Notes: a model not told the origin generated them from the sequence alone. A stretch of 62,408 bases of DNA from Planctomycetia bacterium (GCA_005808665.1 SYLG01000019.1:1-62408); one strand, 5' to 3'; shown: positions 8,341 through 18,063, counted from the stretch's first letter. A program made the numbers and translations.

Positions 8341-10026
8341 TTAGGATTTGAAAATCTGACTGTCAAACCTTCCTTTTTGGTCTGCATCTGGGACCTGAAT
8401 GGCTACTGGATCAAACCATTTTTCATCAAACTCGATTCTGGATCGTTTTTTCATGCTTAAATTGGAGGTAAGCGCAATGATTGCATCCGCCATAGCAACC
8501 GTACCATGGCATCTGGGAAGTTTTAAGCCATTGGCATAACCATCCTTACCCCAATTGCGGATACAGAAGGCAAAATCTTCCATTTCTTCGCGATAACCCC
8601 GGCTGACTGGGGCTCCCGTTGTTCCCGCAGGTCCCTGTGTGGCCGCACTAGCAGACGCCGCCGCCGGGCCCCAGGTTGAAGAAGCTTCCAGAGCGGGTTT
8701 TCCTTTTTCGGCTCCGGAAACGGAAACGACCGTAGCTTTTGGGGCCCCGGCTTTGCTGTTAGGGTTTTTTTCGTTGTAAAGCATTAGGCTAGTTTCACTT
8801 TCAACCACCATGGTTCCCCGTGATCCCGTAACACATTCCCCATAGGGTTCGAACTGGTTGGTGCTTATTGACGAATAGGTGACCACAACAACATCGTCTT
8901 TGTCTTTGAGGAGTTGTTTGCCATCACGGATAACAGTTTTACCGGTATCGTCTTTCTGGAAATAATTGTTTCCAGGGAATTCAAAAGTAACGAACACATG
9001 GTCGTCACTATCCCGGTCATTCCTATTCTTGCCATAAAAAGATTTTGTACCAACCCCAGTCACGGATAATGGGTGAACCTTGCCTAAAAATATGCTGCAG
9101 GCGTCGAGTTGATGGCTTCCTAATTCGGCCATTAATCCGCCCCCTGTTGCGTTGTATAGCCTCCAACGGATAAGTTCTTCCACAGATTCATAGCCATAAG
9201 CCTGAAGTTTTTTGGGATCATTCAGGGCATTGTATTCTTCCTGGGTAATGGGGTTAAACCAACCATCCCGATAAATGGGCTGGGGAATCTCCTTGGCCAA
9301 AGCCCCGTTTGCCATGGCATCCCATTCAAAGGGCCAAGTATTGTTACGGTGCCATTGGGCACGAATGTGGCGAATATCTCCCAGGATTCCCGATTTCAAA
9401 ACCTCTGAAGCATGGGCGTAAAGCATGGAATAATGGCGTTGATGCCCAATGGAGAGGATTCGGTTGGTTTTATGGGCCACCTCGATCATTTTTTTGCATT
9501 GGCGAATGTTCCATGCCATTAATTTTTCACAAAGGACATGTTTCCCAGCCTCCATGGCCTTGATTGCGACCGGGGCATGGAGGTGGAGAGGAAGGGCAAT
9601 CACAACTGCTTCAATGCTTGGGTCGGCCAGGATTTCTTCATAGCTATGAGTGATTTTGATTTTGTTGGCTTCCAATTCCCCGTAGACTTTTTTGAACCCT
9701 TTCCGGAGGGGAACTTTGGGATCCCCATTGAGGATTCGCTTTTGGTTGGATGGCCTTATGTCTGCTACAGCCACAAACCTGAGAAAATCCGGATTGTGTT
9801 CGCCAACGAGTATTCCACCTTCATCACCTGCCCCAATTAAAGCGGTACGAACAGGTTTGTCACCAAAACCTGTATATCCAAAATAGGAGGCGGCACTTAC
9901 GGCCGCCCCTCCTCCCGCTCCGATCGCAAGGCTTTTCATAAAGCCGCGGCGGCTTAATTCACTCAATACATTGGCGGCATTGGCTCGCCCCAAGTCCTTC
10001 TGGTCCGCGGTCAAATCTAGTGCCAT
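8341..10026 (-). CDS. TAT-exported GFO/IDH/MocA-family oxidoreductase
   Basis: 561 aa. The twin-arginine leader is SRRGFMKSLAIGAGGGAAVSAA at about residues 25-46. A Rossmann fold follows (VRTALIGAGDEGG, about 59-71). CEKLMAWN stands where the family has EKP, keeping the lysine. The C-terminal beta domain includes GGGLMAELGSHQLDACSIFLG. These exported NAD(P)-binding dehydrogenases are common in planctomycetes and are presumed to act on sugars or glycan-derived compounds in the periplasm; the substrate is unknown here. An Ala/Pro/Thr-rich stretch (about 430-480) interrupts the C-terminal domain and looks like a disordered insertion. It is the last gene of the DUF4912-apbE-doxX group, 40 nt after the DoxX gene. 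Confidence 0.92.
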   Translation of the reverse strand: MALDLTADQKDLGRANAANVLSELSRRGFMKSLAIGAGGGAAVSAASYFGYTGFGDKPVRTALIGAGDEGGILVGEHNPDFLRFVAVADIRPSNQKRILNGDPKVPLRKGFKKVYGELEANKIKITHSYEEILADPSIEAVVIALPLHLHAPVAIKAMEAGKHVLCEKLMAWNIRQCKKMIEVAHKTNRILSIGHQRHYSMLYAHASEVLKSGILGDIRHIRAQWHRNNTWPFEWDAMANGALAKEIPQPIYRDGWFNPITQEEYNALNDPKKLQAYGYESVEELIRWRLYNATGGGLMAELGSHQLDACSIFLGKVHPLSVTGVGTKSFYGKNRNDRDSDDHVFVTFEFPGNNYFQKDDTGKTVIRDGKQLLKDKDDVVVVTYSSISTNQFEPYGECVTGSRGTMVVESETSLMLYNEKNPNSKAGAPKATVVSVSGAEKGKPALEASSTWGPAAASASAATQGPAGTTGAPVSRGYREEMEDFAFCIRNWGKDGYANGLKLPRCHGTVAMADAIIALTSNLSMKKRSRIEFDEKWFDPVAIQVPDADQKGRFDSQIFKS

Positions 10027-10066
10027 TTCAATCCCCTAAAAAAAATTCCCTTAGTTACACCCAACT

Positions 10067-11104
10067 TTAGGTGTGGTTTGATTTGGTTTGATTGGCCCGG
10101 AACCAACCAAACATCGCATCCACTCCAAACCAATACCCTGTGGGAAGGCTTGCCAAAACCAATAGGGCTACGCATTCGACCACATTCTTGTTCACAAAAA
10201 TGTAATTTCCTTCATTCATGGGAGGGGCAGGCAACCAGGGAAACGATGGTTGCAATAGATAGGTGAAAAAAAGGAAAAGGGCCGCGCCAAAGCATGCTGA
10301 CTTTGTTAGGCATCCGGCAAGCATTCCCATTCCGGCCAACAAAAGTGCATAGGCGGTGACCATATCAGAGATATACAAAAAATCGTTTTTGGGTCCTATT
10401 GGTCCCTTTGCCAATTTTTGTTCTTCATTGGGTAGGCTATCCAGTTTGGTTTTTAAGGTCGATGTATTGGCATTGTATTCGGCAAGCAGTTCAGCCCGCA
10501 TCATGGCAGCGGCAGCTTTAAATTGCATTACCATGGCCTTTTCCACATCCTTGCCAATGGACCAATTAATTTTTAACGCCTCATCGACCTTGGCTTTGGC
10601 TTGCCTGAATTCTTCCACCCGCTCGGAAACACTAATTGTTTTCTCCACCGAACCGGTTGGAAAGTTGGTTTTGAATTCATGGGGAACCAGAATCCATTTT
10701 ACAAGGGAAGCTTCCAGTTCATCACGCAGGCCCAGAGCGGCCTCAATTTGGGATTTGGAGAACTTGTAATGGGTTTCATACCGACCAATGAGTGCATTCC
10801 ACTCTTCACGGACTTTGGAGGGAGCTTTAATGCCAAGTGGTAAATTGACCCCTTTCACGCCCGCGGGAATTTCACTAAAAGAAAGGATGATATCATCCGG
10901 GTTGGTAAGCAGGCCACGGAGGAAAGGTCCCAAGGGGCCAGTCGCCTCACGAAAGTAACCCTCACTGGAAAAAGGCCTGGATATTTCGCTTGGCCCTATC
11001 CATCGGGATTTCACCTTGAGAAATCCTTCAACGAAAAAGTGCCAACCAATGACCAGTCGCAATACAACCAAAAGCACGATAGCTGTGGTGGAGATCCGGT
11101 TCAT
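10067..11104 (-). CDS. DoxX-like membrane protein with long helical insertion
   Basis: 345 aa. One N-terminal transmembrane helix (about 7-27, VVLRLVIGWHFFVEGFLKVKS) matches the first helix of the DoxX/TQO small-subunit family. Three more hydrophobic helices sit at about 247-325, including AYALLLAGMGMLAGCLTKSA and the NKNVVECVALLVLASL helix. Between them lies a roughly 210-residue mainly helical, charged region not found in short DoxX proteins. DoxX-fold proteins belong to the electron-transfer or quinone-linked membrane proteins; the actual role here is unknown. It lies 26 nt after the apbE-like gene and 40 nt before the exported oxidoreductase, suggesting a link to redox traffic across the membrane. 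Confidence 0.8.
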   Translation of the reverse strand: MNRISTTAIVLLVVLRLVIGWHFFVEGFLKVKSRWIGPSEISRPFSSEGYFREATGPLGPFLRGLLTNPDDIILSFSEIPAGVKGVNLPLGIKAPSKVREEWNALIGRYETHYKFSKSQIEAALGLRDELEASLVKWILVPHEFKTNFPTGSVEKTISVSERVEEFRQAKAKVDEALKINWSIGKDVEKAMVMQFKAAAAMMRAELLAEYNANTSTLKTKLDSLPNEEQKLAKGPIGPKNDFLYISDMVTAYALLLAGMGMLAGCLTKSACFGAALFLFFTYLLQPSFPWLPAPPMNEGNYIFVNKNVVECVALLVLASLPTGYWFGVDAMFGWFRANQTKSNHT

Positions 11105-11130
11105 CGGAGAAAAGCCTTCCCAATATTTGC

Positions 11131-12180
11131 CTATTCAATTGGAACCAAAATATCTTTCATTGCACCCAGAACGATAGGTCTTTCCCCTTTTGTTTTCTCT
11201 AATAATAGAAAACCTAACGAGGGGTTATCCATGGTCAGTTTTTCTGCCAATTCCATTCCGGATACAAAAACGGCAGTGGACAGGGCATCCGCTGTGGCCG
11301 AATCCGGTGCAAAAACCGTAGCAGAATCCAAACCGTTTGATGGATATCCAGACCTTGGATCCAGAACATGACCATAGGTCTTTCCAGCCACCTCGAATTT
11401 CTTGTAGGTGGTGGCGGATGTTCCAAGGGCACCATCCTTTAAACGAAGTTTGGCCATGGATTCCCCGGACAAGGGATGATTCACCTGTACCACCCAACCC
11501 AATTCCTCAGAGGGAGAGTCTCCTTTAGAATATATGCTGCTTCGGCCGCTGTGAAGCAAAAAGGAGGCATTTGGCAGTCTTGAAGATAACCATTTTGCCG
11601 CATAATCGATTGCAAAACCTTTGCCGATAGCTCCAAAATTCCAGTTGGCCTCACTTCCATGGTGTTTGATTTGGCGCTGGGTTGGATGGTATTCGATCCT
11701 TTGCATTCCGGCATTGTTAAGTATGGAATCAATTTCCGTTTGGATAGGCACACGAAATGGCCCCCGTAAAAACCCCCATGCCTGGATCAGGGAACCCATG
11801 GTGGGATCGAAGGCCCCGGTGGTTTGGAGCCAAAGTTTTTTGGAGTGGGTGCACAATTGCCATAGTGGCTCACTTAAGGTTTGCCAATTTCCAAGTGGAC
11901 CGTCCCGATTGATTCGGCAAACCTCGGAAGTTGGTTGGTAGGCACTTAACAAACCTTCCAGGTGATCAATGAGGTCAAAACTTTTGTTGGCCAAATTGTG
12001 AATATCAGGCAAACCAAACGGAAAAGTCCATTCAAAAACAGTTCCCATTGCTTTTCGGGAAAAACGGATAAGTTGTGATTCTTGTAACCTGGGTTTTGGG
12101 AGTTGTTTTTCCAACAATTCCTTAGCAGGCTCCATCCCTTTGGAAATCTTTCCTGGATGGAAAAAATCTCGCCGATCCAT
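11131..12180 (-). CDS. apbE: FAD:protein FMN transferase (ApbE family)
   Basis: 349 aa. ApbE enzymes use FAD and Mg2+ to attach FMN covalently to a Ser/Thr of target proteins. The family signatures are visible: RKAMGTVFEW near the N-terminus, LLSAYQPTSEVCRINRDG, TTGAFDPTMGSLIQAWGF, NFGAIGKGFAIDYAAKWL (metal and FAD site) and HVLDPRSGYP. The C-terminal SATVFAPDSATADALSTAVFVSG is also typical. The N-terminus (MDRRDFFHPGK) has paired arginines but no hydrophobic core or lipobox, so export is not supported. It starts 15 nt after the DUF4912 gene ends and lies 26 nt before the DoxX gene, within an apparent operon. I did not find an obvious FMN-acceptor motif in the neighbouring proteins. Confidence 0.92.
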   Translation of the reverse strand: MDRRDFFHPGKISKGMEPAKELLEKQLPKPRLQESQLIRFSRKAMGTVFEWTFPFGLPDIHNLANKSFDLIDHLEGLLSAYQPTSEVCRINRDGPLGNWQTLSEPLWQLCTHSKKLWLQTTGAFDPTMGSLIQAWGFLRGPFRVPIQTEIDSILNNAGMQRIEYHPTQRQIKHHGSEANWNFGAIGKGFAIDYAAKWLSSRLPNASFLLHSGRSSIYSKGDSPSEELGWVVQVNHPLSGESMAKLRLKDGALGTSATTYKKFEVAGKTYGHVLDPRSGYPSNGLDSATVFAPDSATADALSTAVFVSGMELAEKLTMDNPSLGFLLLEKTKGERPIVLGAMKDILVPIE

Positions 12181-12194
12181 TTGTCCAACTTCCG

Positions 12195-13472
12195 CTATTC
12201 CTCACCAATTACCATTTCCCGATCGTTTGGATCGATGTAACGAGTGTGCCTTTCCAACGCCAATATAACCGTTTTTTCTTCCCGTCCATCCGCCGAAACG
12301 GCGGTAGCTGGCAGAATCATTCTTCCATCATCCAATTTCATTTTGACAAAAAATGTTCCTTCGGGTTTCAGCCGAACCGGTTCCCCCTTTACCAAAACGC
12401 GAGCATTTGGGGCGGTTGTTCCTGTTACATGGACCTCCGCTTCCATGTTCAGCAAAAGCTTGCTGTTTTTCGTTCCGGCAGGGGCTCCGGAGGTAGGTGC
12501 CGAGGCTATGGACCTTTTCATTTGCTCCTGGAGGAAACCCATAACTTCACCGCTCAGGGCAACCGATCCCAAACTGGCAACCAATGCCGTGGCATTGTCC
12601 ATGGTCATGCCACCTTGTTCCTGATTGGGTCGGACCTGACCAGCATGGGGTGTTACCAAGGCTGATGAGGTTTGGCCAAGGGAGTAATATTTACCATCCC
12701 TGGATTTATAACCCAAATCGGCTTGTAGTTTTTTCCCGGGACCGCCTGATTCCAAAAACCAGGTGGTTGTTCCCAAAGGCAATGGAACCTCTTTTACCAG
12801 ATGCCCTGCGCTTCTTCCATGGTCGGTACGAGACAAATCGAAAAGGCGAAGGACAAATTGAGCCCCAGCCCAATCAATTCCCAAAGCAATTTCAGCTTGT
12901 TGGTGGGTTTGAATGTTGAAATTCCAAACGCACTTGAGCCAATTTATGTCAAGTATAACCAAACTAACGCGGTCCGCCTCCAATTTGGAATGATCGCCTT
13001 TGGGGGTTGATCCCTGATTTGTGGAAGGATTAGGTAAAACAGCAATTGGCGGAGGTGGAGCTGTTTTTGTTGCAACTTTTGCACTCAATTTAGCGGTTAC
13101 CTGGGTTGGCGTAGTCACCGGTTTTGCGATAACGGGGGCCATTTTTGAAGGTGACAATTGGCCTTTTGCCACGGAGACTTTTTTATCCGGTTGAATGGTT
13201 GTTTTTGGATTGATGGTCAATTTTGGGGAATCCTGAGCCAAAGGTGCTTTGATTTTTTTGGGGTCAACGGCCTTTGCCGGAACCGCCTTGGAAGCATTGG
13301 GTTTGGAAACCGGGGATTTGGGAGTTGCAGCTACCTGTTTTTTTTTAATTTGCAAAATCAAGGTCGCCTTTGGCAGGGAAATTGCCCCAGAGATTCCCAA
13401 TTTTTTTGCCATTGAATCCAATTCCGATCGGGATAGTTTTTCGAGACCGTTAAGGGGAGACCCATGTGGCAT
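12195..13472 (-). CDS. DUF4912 domain protein with SAP/Rho-N-like N-terminus
   Basis: 425 aa with no signal peptide. Residues about 8-45 (LEKLSRSELDSMAKKLGISG) resemble a Rho-N/SAP-type small helical module. Residues about 46-165 are Lys/Pro/Ala/Thr-rich and disordered. Residues about 168-290 match DUF4912: WNFNIQTHQQAEIALGIDWAGAQFVLRLFDLS, then LPLGTTTWFLESG and ADLGYKSRDGKYYSLGQTSSALVTP. The C-terminus has an MEAEVHVTGTTAPNARVLVKGEPVRL segment, like an Ig-fold or PASTA-like strand set. DUF4912 is often next to N-terminal Rho-N modules; its function is unknown. It is the first gene of the group reading into apbE (14-nt gap). Confidence 0.85.
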   Translation of the reverse strand: MPHGSPLNGLEKLSRSELDSMAKKLGISGAISLPKATLILQIKKKQVAATPKSPVSKPNASKAVPAKAVDPKKIKAPLAQDSPKLTINPKTTIQPDKKVSVAKGQLSPSKMAPVIAKPVTTPTQVTAKLSAKVATKTAPPPPIAVLPNPSTNQGSTPKGDHSKLEADRVSLVILDINWLKCVWNFNIQTHQQAEIALGIDWAGAQFVLRLFDLSRTDHGRSAGHLVKEVPLPLGTTTWFLESGGPGKKLQADLGYKSRDGKYYSLGQTSSALVTPHAGQVRPNQEQGGMTMDNATALVASLGSVALSGEVMGFLQEQMKRSIASAPTSGAPAGTKNSKLLLNMEAEVHVTGTTAPNARVLVKGEPVRLKPEGTFFVKMKLDDGRMILPATAVSADGREEKTVILALERHTRYIDPNDREMVIGEE

Positions 13473-13578
13473 TGTTTTTTCCTTCGAAAATTGGGGCGAG
13501 TTTCGATTGTATTACCCTACGAACCGAGGGGAAAATCGGCAAGAAGGCAAGTTTGTATATCCTTTGAGTTGTTTATAT

Positions 13579-16500
13579 CTAATTTGTAATATTAAGATTT
13601 CCATTCATGATCATCCAATGCCCAGGGAAACTACAGACAAAAGGATAACGACCGGCAATTTTGGGTGCCTCAAAATAGACCGTAAACTTTTCACCAGGAG
13701 AAACCACGTCGGTGTAACAAATCACCTGGGATCCTTCAGGAATGTAATGGCGCAAGTAGGAATCCGGATCGGAAATCTGCCGATTGACTTTATCCCCAAA
13801 AGGCTCCAAGGATCCTTGGGGCAATAAAACCCAATTATGGGGAACCGCATCCGGATTTTCAAATTCCAATGCCAATATTTCCCCTGCTTTTGCGGTTAAA
13901 ATAGAGGGGCTGAAACTCAAATTGGTTCCGGCGCGCATCACAATTTTTCGGGCATTTGGTTTTGGCTGTTTCCAGGCATTGTTCACCGTTTTTCCCGCCA
14001 TTTTTAGATCTTGTTCAATGGGATGAGGCATGACTGGGCGTTTCGTTTGTACATAATTCATAATTTCTGTGAAATCCTCTGCCAGGTTGTGAACGGTTAA
14101 AAAAACATCTTTGGCCTCGTTTTGCCAGGGTTTCAATCGGATTTGAAGTTGGTTGACCCGGCCAATGGATGGGATTTCAACAAATAAGGTCATGCCTCCA
14201 GGTAAAACATGGATTTTTTTTATGGGAAGGACATCGTGCCCTTTGGTTAGGGGAGACGATGGGGAATACTCCGCGGAGCCATAAGCTGGGCTGTAACGAT
14301 AATTCCAGGCGAGGGCGACGGCCCCCTTTTGGATTTCTTCTGCGTTTTGACTTATGGGTTCCGTAAAGCGAAACCAAACACCGTTGGCGTGAGCTCGAAC
14401 CTGACAAGGAAGGTTAAGGGGTCCGGTGGTTCGCCTAACCCGGGCTAAGGTGCCGTCTTTGGTGGCATAAGTTCCCCACCCCTGCATCCCAACCACATAT
14501 AAATGGCCATCGTGTGGGTTAAACCGTCCTCGATGAACTCCAGATTCAAAATCACCATTCAATTGGACAAAAGCCCCCTGAGGTTGCCCATGGACCTCAT
14601 CCTCAAGGAGTAAAAATTGGGAACAGGCTCCGTAGGAAAAATGCATCTTAAGGCCTTGTAGCCCTCCCCATTTATTCGATGTGATTTCGGTTTGTCCTCC
14701 TGAGGAATTGTCCAATCCACGAGGCAAGTAAACCAGGGGCAGATCAGGAGCTTTTCCTCCCTTTGGACCCCCGTAACCATAATATCCCCCTTTTTTTATC
14801 TTGCAAATCATGCTCGTTGGAGTCCATTCTCCTTCGGAACAAGGGACTGTTATGCCACCCTTGCTATCGAGTCCAATACCGTCCGGATTTCGAAATCCTT
14901 TGGCAAGAACCTCCATGGAGCGGCCATTGGCCGAAATCCGCATGATCCCAAGGTTACTGGAAGCCGTCAAAAAACTGCCATCTTTATCCTGTTCCAAACC
15001 ACAAAGGTAATCGTGCCCGCCCGTGCTGGTTGGCCAACAGTTTGCAAAACATTCATGATAATCGTATTCACCATCCCCATTTAGGTCGTGGAGTTTGGTA
15101 ATCTGGTCACGACCCAAAACATAGGGAATTCCCCCAACGACACGAAGTCCAAGGGCTTGGTGGATTCCAGTGCCCACCTTGCGCCAGGTCGATTTTCCCA
15201 AATTCGCCCCAGATTCACCGATTCGCCAAATTTCACCCTGCATGGTGCATAAAAGAACATCCCCGTTGGGAAGAAAATCCAGGTCACCGGGAAATATTGG
15301 GGATTTCCAAGGGTTTTGGATTGGGATGGTAAAGGTATCCACCGCAAAAGGAGAGCCTTTCCCAAGGATAAAGGGGGATTCCATTTGCTGGGGCATTCGC
15401 GCCTTTCCGCCCTTTATTGCAAGTGTTTGGGAATGTTGTTCCATGGGAGCCGTTTCCCGAACAATGTTGTCACCAACAATTTTGCAAGAATCCAACCAGA
15501 TTTGGCCCGCAACCTCAATTCGAAAAACTACCGAATCATCAAAACGATAAAACCCTTTATACTGTGCAAAAGGAGACCATTTCCATGGGTTTGGACTCGG
15601 CACTTCTTGTCCTTTGGGAATGATCCCATCCATAAATCCATGCCGTGTATCCGAAAAGCGAACAAAACCATCTTTCCATGCGGCCTCAAATTGCAAGGTT
15701 TCCGGGTTATAAACCACGGTTTGTCGTCTCGATCCACCCAAATATATGGCCACCGCTTTGGCAATGGTTTTGTTCCCGACTCGACAAACCCCGCTTAAAA
15801 GGCCGCCAAGGTCCGTTTGATTCCATTGACCATTTCGCCAGGTATCCTCATTTTGGTTTCCCCAGTGGCCATGAATTCCCTGATCCAATCCCGGAAAAGG
15901 GGAAACAAGATCGGGTTTCTTTTCCAATCCAGCCAGCAATGCCGATTGTTTTTGGTAAAACTCATAAAGCCGTTCCCGATTGGGGAATTTCCCGGAATTT
16001 GGCCAAAGGAGGGAATCCAACGGACCAGGTGGGAATACTGTCTCAAGCCTTTTCAATTCGTGGCCATGGACCCGCATCCATTCTTTTTGAAAACGGTCAC
16101 TACCTAGCGTTAAAAGGAAGGCAATGAGGTCAATTTTCTCAATTTCTGTTAGGGAATCCATTAGGTTGGAAGGCATCAATGACCCAACCAACTTTTTTTC
16201 TTCTATATCAGGGGATAAAATTTCAACCACGGCTTGGGTGGTCGCATCCCTGAGTTTGATTTTAAGTGATGTTTCCTCGATTATATATCCGTTCAGGACC
16301 TTTCCCGAAGATGTGGTGACCATCCAGGCCCGAAATTCCGGTTTGACCTCTTTTTGTGGCCAAAACAACGACTCCACCACCTGGATGGGGGATAGACATT
16401 GATTCAGTTTGTCCAGTTCTGGCCCAACCTGACCTCCCAGGTTTCCGAGCTTGTGGCAGGAAACGCAAGCGAGTTTTGCGGTTGAAAAAAGGGCTGCCCC

Positions 16501-18063
16501 CCGTGTTGGATTGCCACTAGTCCTACTTGCATCCAAATAAGATTGAGCTGTTTTCAAATCTTTTTTGGGATCGTTTGGTCCTGAGGGAGCACCCGAAGCA
16601 TCAAGTAAATCGATCAATTGTCCCCGATCCGATTTCCAAAAACCCAAAGTTTCCGCATCCCGAACAGGGAGCGCAATTCCGTGTCCATCGGTTCGATGAA
16701 TTCCTTTGCGAATTCGACACCATGCAAGTTTTCCCAAGGCAGGAAAGGAACGATCGTTAAGGCCTCCAATTGCCAATGGACCTGGATCAGCTTGGCTGTT
16801 TATCCGCTTCAAGGCAACCGAACCAACAACTTTTCCATCGACCCGAATTTCAGCCAAATTGTCACGCAAAAGGAAATCCACTCGATGAAGGTTGTTATCC
16901 GTAGGTGCAAAATTGGTTTCAACATGGTCTGGGGCCATTCCTGGTAAATAGACAGCGAGCTTGCCGGCCCCAGGTTTTTGAAAAATCTCCCAATGGTAGG
17001 CTGAACTTTTGGGATCACAAGCAATCAATACCTGAAATTGGTCCGATTGGGTCATGGTACCCCGCCATTCCACGGTTATGGGAGGATTGCGATATTCGGT
17101 TTTACCAGGAAATAGTGCCACAATATTTTGATTGTTTAAGCTATTTGTTCCTTTGGCATTTGCCTTGGGCAATGGGGTTAAAGGGGCGGGTGGTTTTCCT
17201 TTTCCACCATTCAATAGCCATTCCAAACCGTTCAGATTGTCCAGCAATGTTTCTTTGGCATCAAATTGGGTGTGGCCAAGGATTCCAATGGGACCTTTGT
17301 AGCCGGACTTTCGAATAAGGGTCATAACCTTTCGGTCTTCAGAGCCTTGACCCAAAGGTAAAATTTTGCAACCAATTTGATCTCCCTTTGGTTCCATACC
17401 GTTCAGGTTCAAGCATAAAAGATGGTTTTTCATTTTTGTCAGGACCTCTTCAAGGCGTGGCAAATGATTGTGTCCGTGGTGAAGGTTGTAAACGATTCCA
17501 ACCGATGGAGAACCGATTTTATCCACTATTTGAAGCATATTTTCCGGTTCGCCAAACCATCCACCATGATTATAAAGCCCGACCTTTAATCCAAGGCGTT
17601 TTGCCTCCCCAAGAATTGGTTCCACATGCCTCACAACCTGCAATACTTTTTCCTCTTGGGTTTTACCCGCCGGATCACCCAAGCTTACCCAAAGTTCACA
17701 ATCGAGTTTGCGCCTTTCAATGAGGCTTAAAATGGCTTTGGCTTCATCATTTAAAGTAGACGGGAACCAAAACGCTTTCAGGTGGATTCCCGCCTTGTTC
17801 AGTTCATCCACTTCCTGGTCAAAGGTGGGAATATGCTCTGGGCGCCAATCGTAGGCAAATTCTTTGATACCCAATTCCTTCAGTAAGGTTGCCCTCTCTT
17901 TGGGATTTCGTTTTTTGGCATCGAAGGGAACTATGCACCACGCCACGAGTTTTTGCCGGGAAAAAGAATCGGGTTTTTGACCAGGGGTTTCTGTCCCAAA
18001 ACATGGGGAAAGGATCAATAATCCAAGCAAAAATGAAAGCGAAACAGAGCCAAAGGTGGGCAT
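13579..18063 (-). CDS. Giant secreted modular redox protein: TIM barrel, LamG-like, cytochrome c, DUF6797-like, beta-propeller, cupredoxin
   Basis: 1494 aa. The signal peptide is residues 1-23. Residues about 35-290 resemble the xylose-isomerase-like TIM barrel of sugar phosphate isomerases (VGLYNHGGWFGEPENM, YNLHHGHNHL). Residues about 310-460 form a concanavalin/LamG-like sandwich. Residues about 515-650 are the planctomycete heme-binding domain with CVSCH (about 533-537). Residues about 690-880 look like DUF6797. Residues about 915-1270 form a PQQ-dehydrogenase-like propeller (FPGDLDFLPNGDVLLCTMQGEIWRI, GFRNPDGIGLDSKG). The C-terminal 120 residues are a type-1 copper domain with PHNW, then C...H...M in FVCSFPGHWMIM. 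Electron flow from propeller to heme and copper is inferred; the substrate is unknown. The gene stands alone, divergent from putA. Confidence 0.9.
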   Translation of the reverse strand: MPTFGSVSLSFLLGLLILSPCFGTETPGQKPDSFSRQKLVAWCIVPFDAKKRNPKERATLLKELGIKEFAYDWRPEHIPTFDQEVDELNKAGIHLKAFWFPSTLNDEAKAILSLIERRKLDCELWVSLGDPAGKTQEEKVLQVVRHVEPILGEAKRLGLKVGLYNHGGWFGEPENMLQIVDKIGSPSVGIVYNLHHGHNHLPRLEEVLTKMKNHLLCLNLNGMEPKGDQIGCKILPLGQGSEDRKVMTLIRKSGYKGPIGILGHTQFDAKETLLDNLNGLEWLLNGGKGKPPAPLTPLPKANAKGTNSLNNQNIVALFPGKTEYRNPPITVEWRGTMTQSDQFQVLIACDPKSSAYHWEIFQKPGAGKLAVYLPGMAPDHVETNFAPTDNNLHRVDFLLRDNLAEIRVDGKVVGSVALKRINSQADPGPLAIGGLNDRSFPALGKLAWCRIRKGIHRTDGHGIALPVRDAETLGFWKSDRGQLIDLLDASGAPSGPNDPKKDLKTAQSYLDASRTSGNPTRGAALFSTAKLACVSCHKLGNLGGQVGPELDKLNQCLSPIQVVESLFWPQKEVKPEFRAWMVTTSSGKVLNGYIIEETSLKIKLRDATTQAVVEILSPDIEEKKLVGSLMPSNLMDSLTEIEKIDLIAFLLTLGSDRFQKEWMRVHGHELKRLETVFPPGPLDSLLWPNSGKFPNRERLYEFYQKQSALLAGLEKKPDLVSPFPGLDQGIHGHWGNQNEDTWRNGQWNQTDLGGLLSGVCRVGNKTIAKAVAIYLGGSRRQTVVYNPETLQFEAAWKDGFVRFSDTRHGFMDGIIPKGQEVPSPNPWKWSPFAQYKGFYRFDDSVVFRIEVAGQIWLDSCKIVGDNIVRETAPMEQHSQTLAIKGGKARMPQQMESPFILGKGSPFAVDTFTIPIQNPWKSPIFPGDLDFLPNGDVLLCTMQGEIWRIGESGANLGKSTWRKVGTGIHQALGLRVVGGIPYVLGRDQITKLHDLNGDGEYDYHECFANCWPTSTGGHDYLCGLEQDKDGSFLTASSNLGIMRISANGRSMEVLAKGFRNPDGIGLDSKGGITVPCSEGEWTPTSMICKIKKGGYYGYGGPKGGKAPDLPLVYLPRGLDNSSGGQTEITSNKWGGLQGLKMHFSYGACSQFLLLEDEVHGQPQGAFVQLNGDFESGVHRGRFNPHDGHLYVVGMQGWGTYATKDGTLARVRRTTGPLNLPCQVRAHANGVWFRFTEPISQNAEEIQKGAVALAWNYRYSPAYGSAEYSPSSPLTKGHDVLPIKKIHVLPGGMTLFVEIPSIGRVNQLQIRLKPWQNEAKDVFLTVHNLAEDFTEIMNYVQTKRPVMPHPIEQDLKMAGKTVNNAWKQPKPNARKIVMRAGTNLSFSPSILTAKAGEILALEFENPDAVPHNWVLLPQGSLEPFGDKVNRQISDPDSYLRHYIPEGSQVICYTDVVSPGEKFTVYFEAPKIAGRYPFVCSFPGHWMIMNGNLNITN

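Noticed and set aside
8341-12180. ApbE FMN-acceptor motif in the DoxX or GFO/IDH proteins
   Set aside because: No convincing acceptor (D/S-G-A-T type) motif was found by eye; the target remains unknown.
13249-13827. 192-codon plus-strand frame across the DUF4912/giant-gene junction
   Set aside because: Mostly antisense to two well-supported genes, no Shine-Dalgarno, no recognisable domain.
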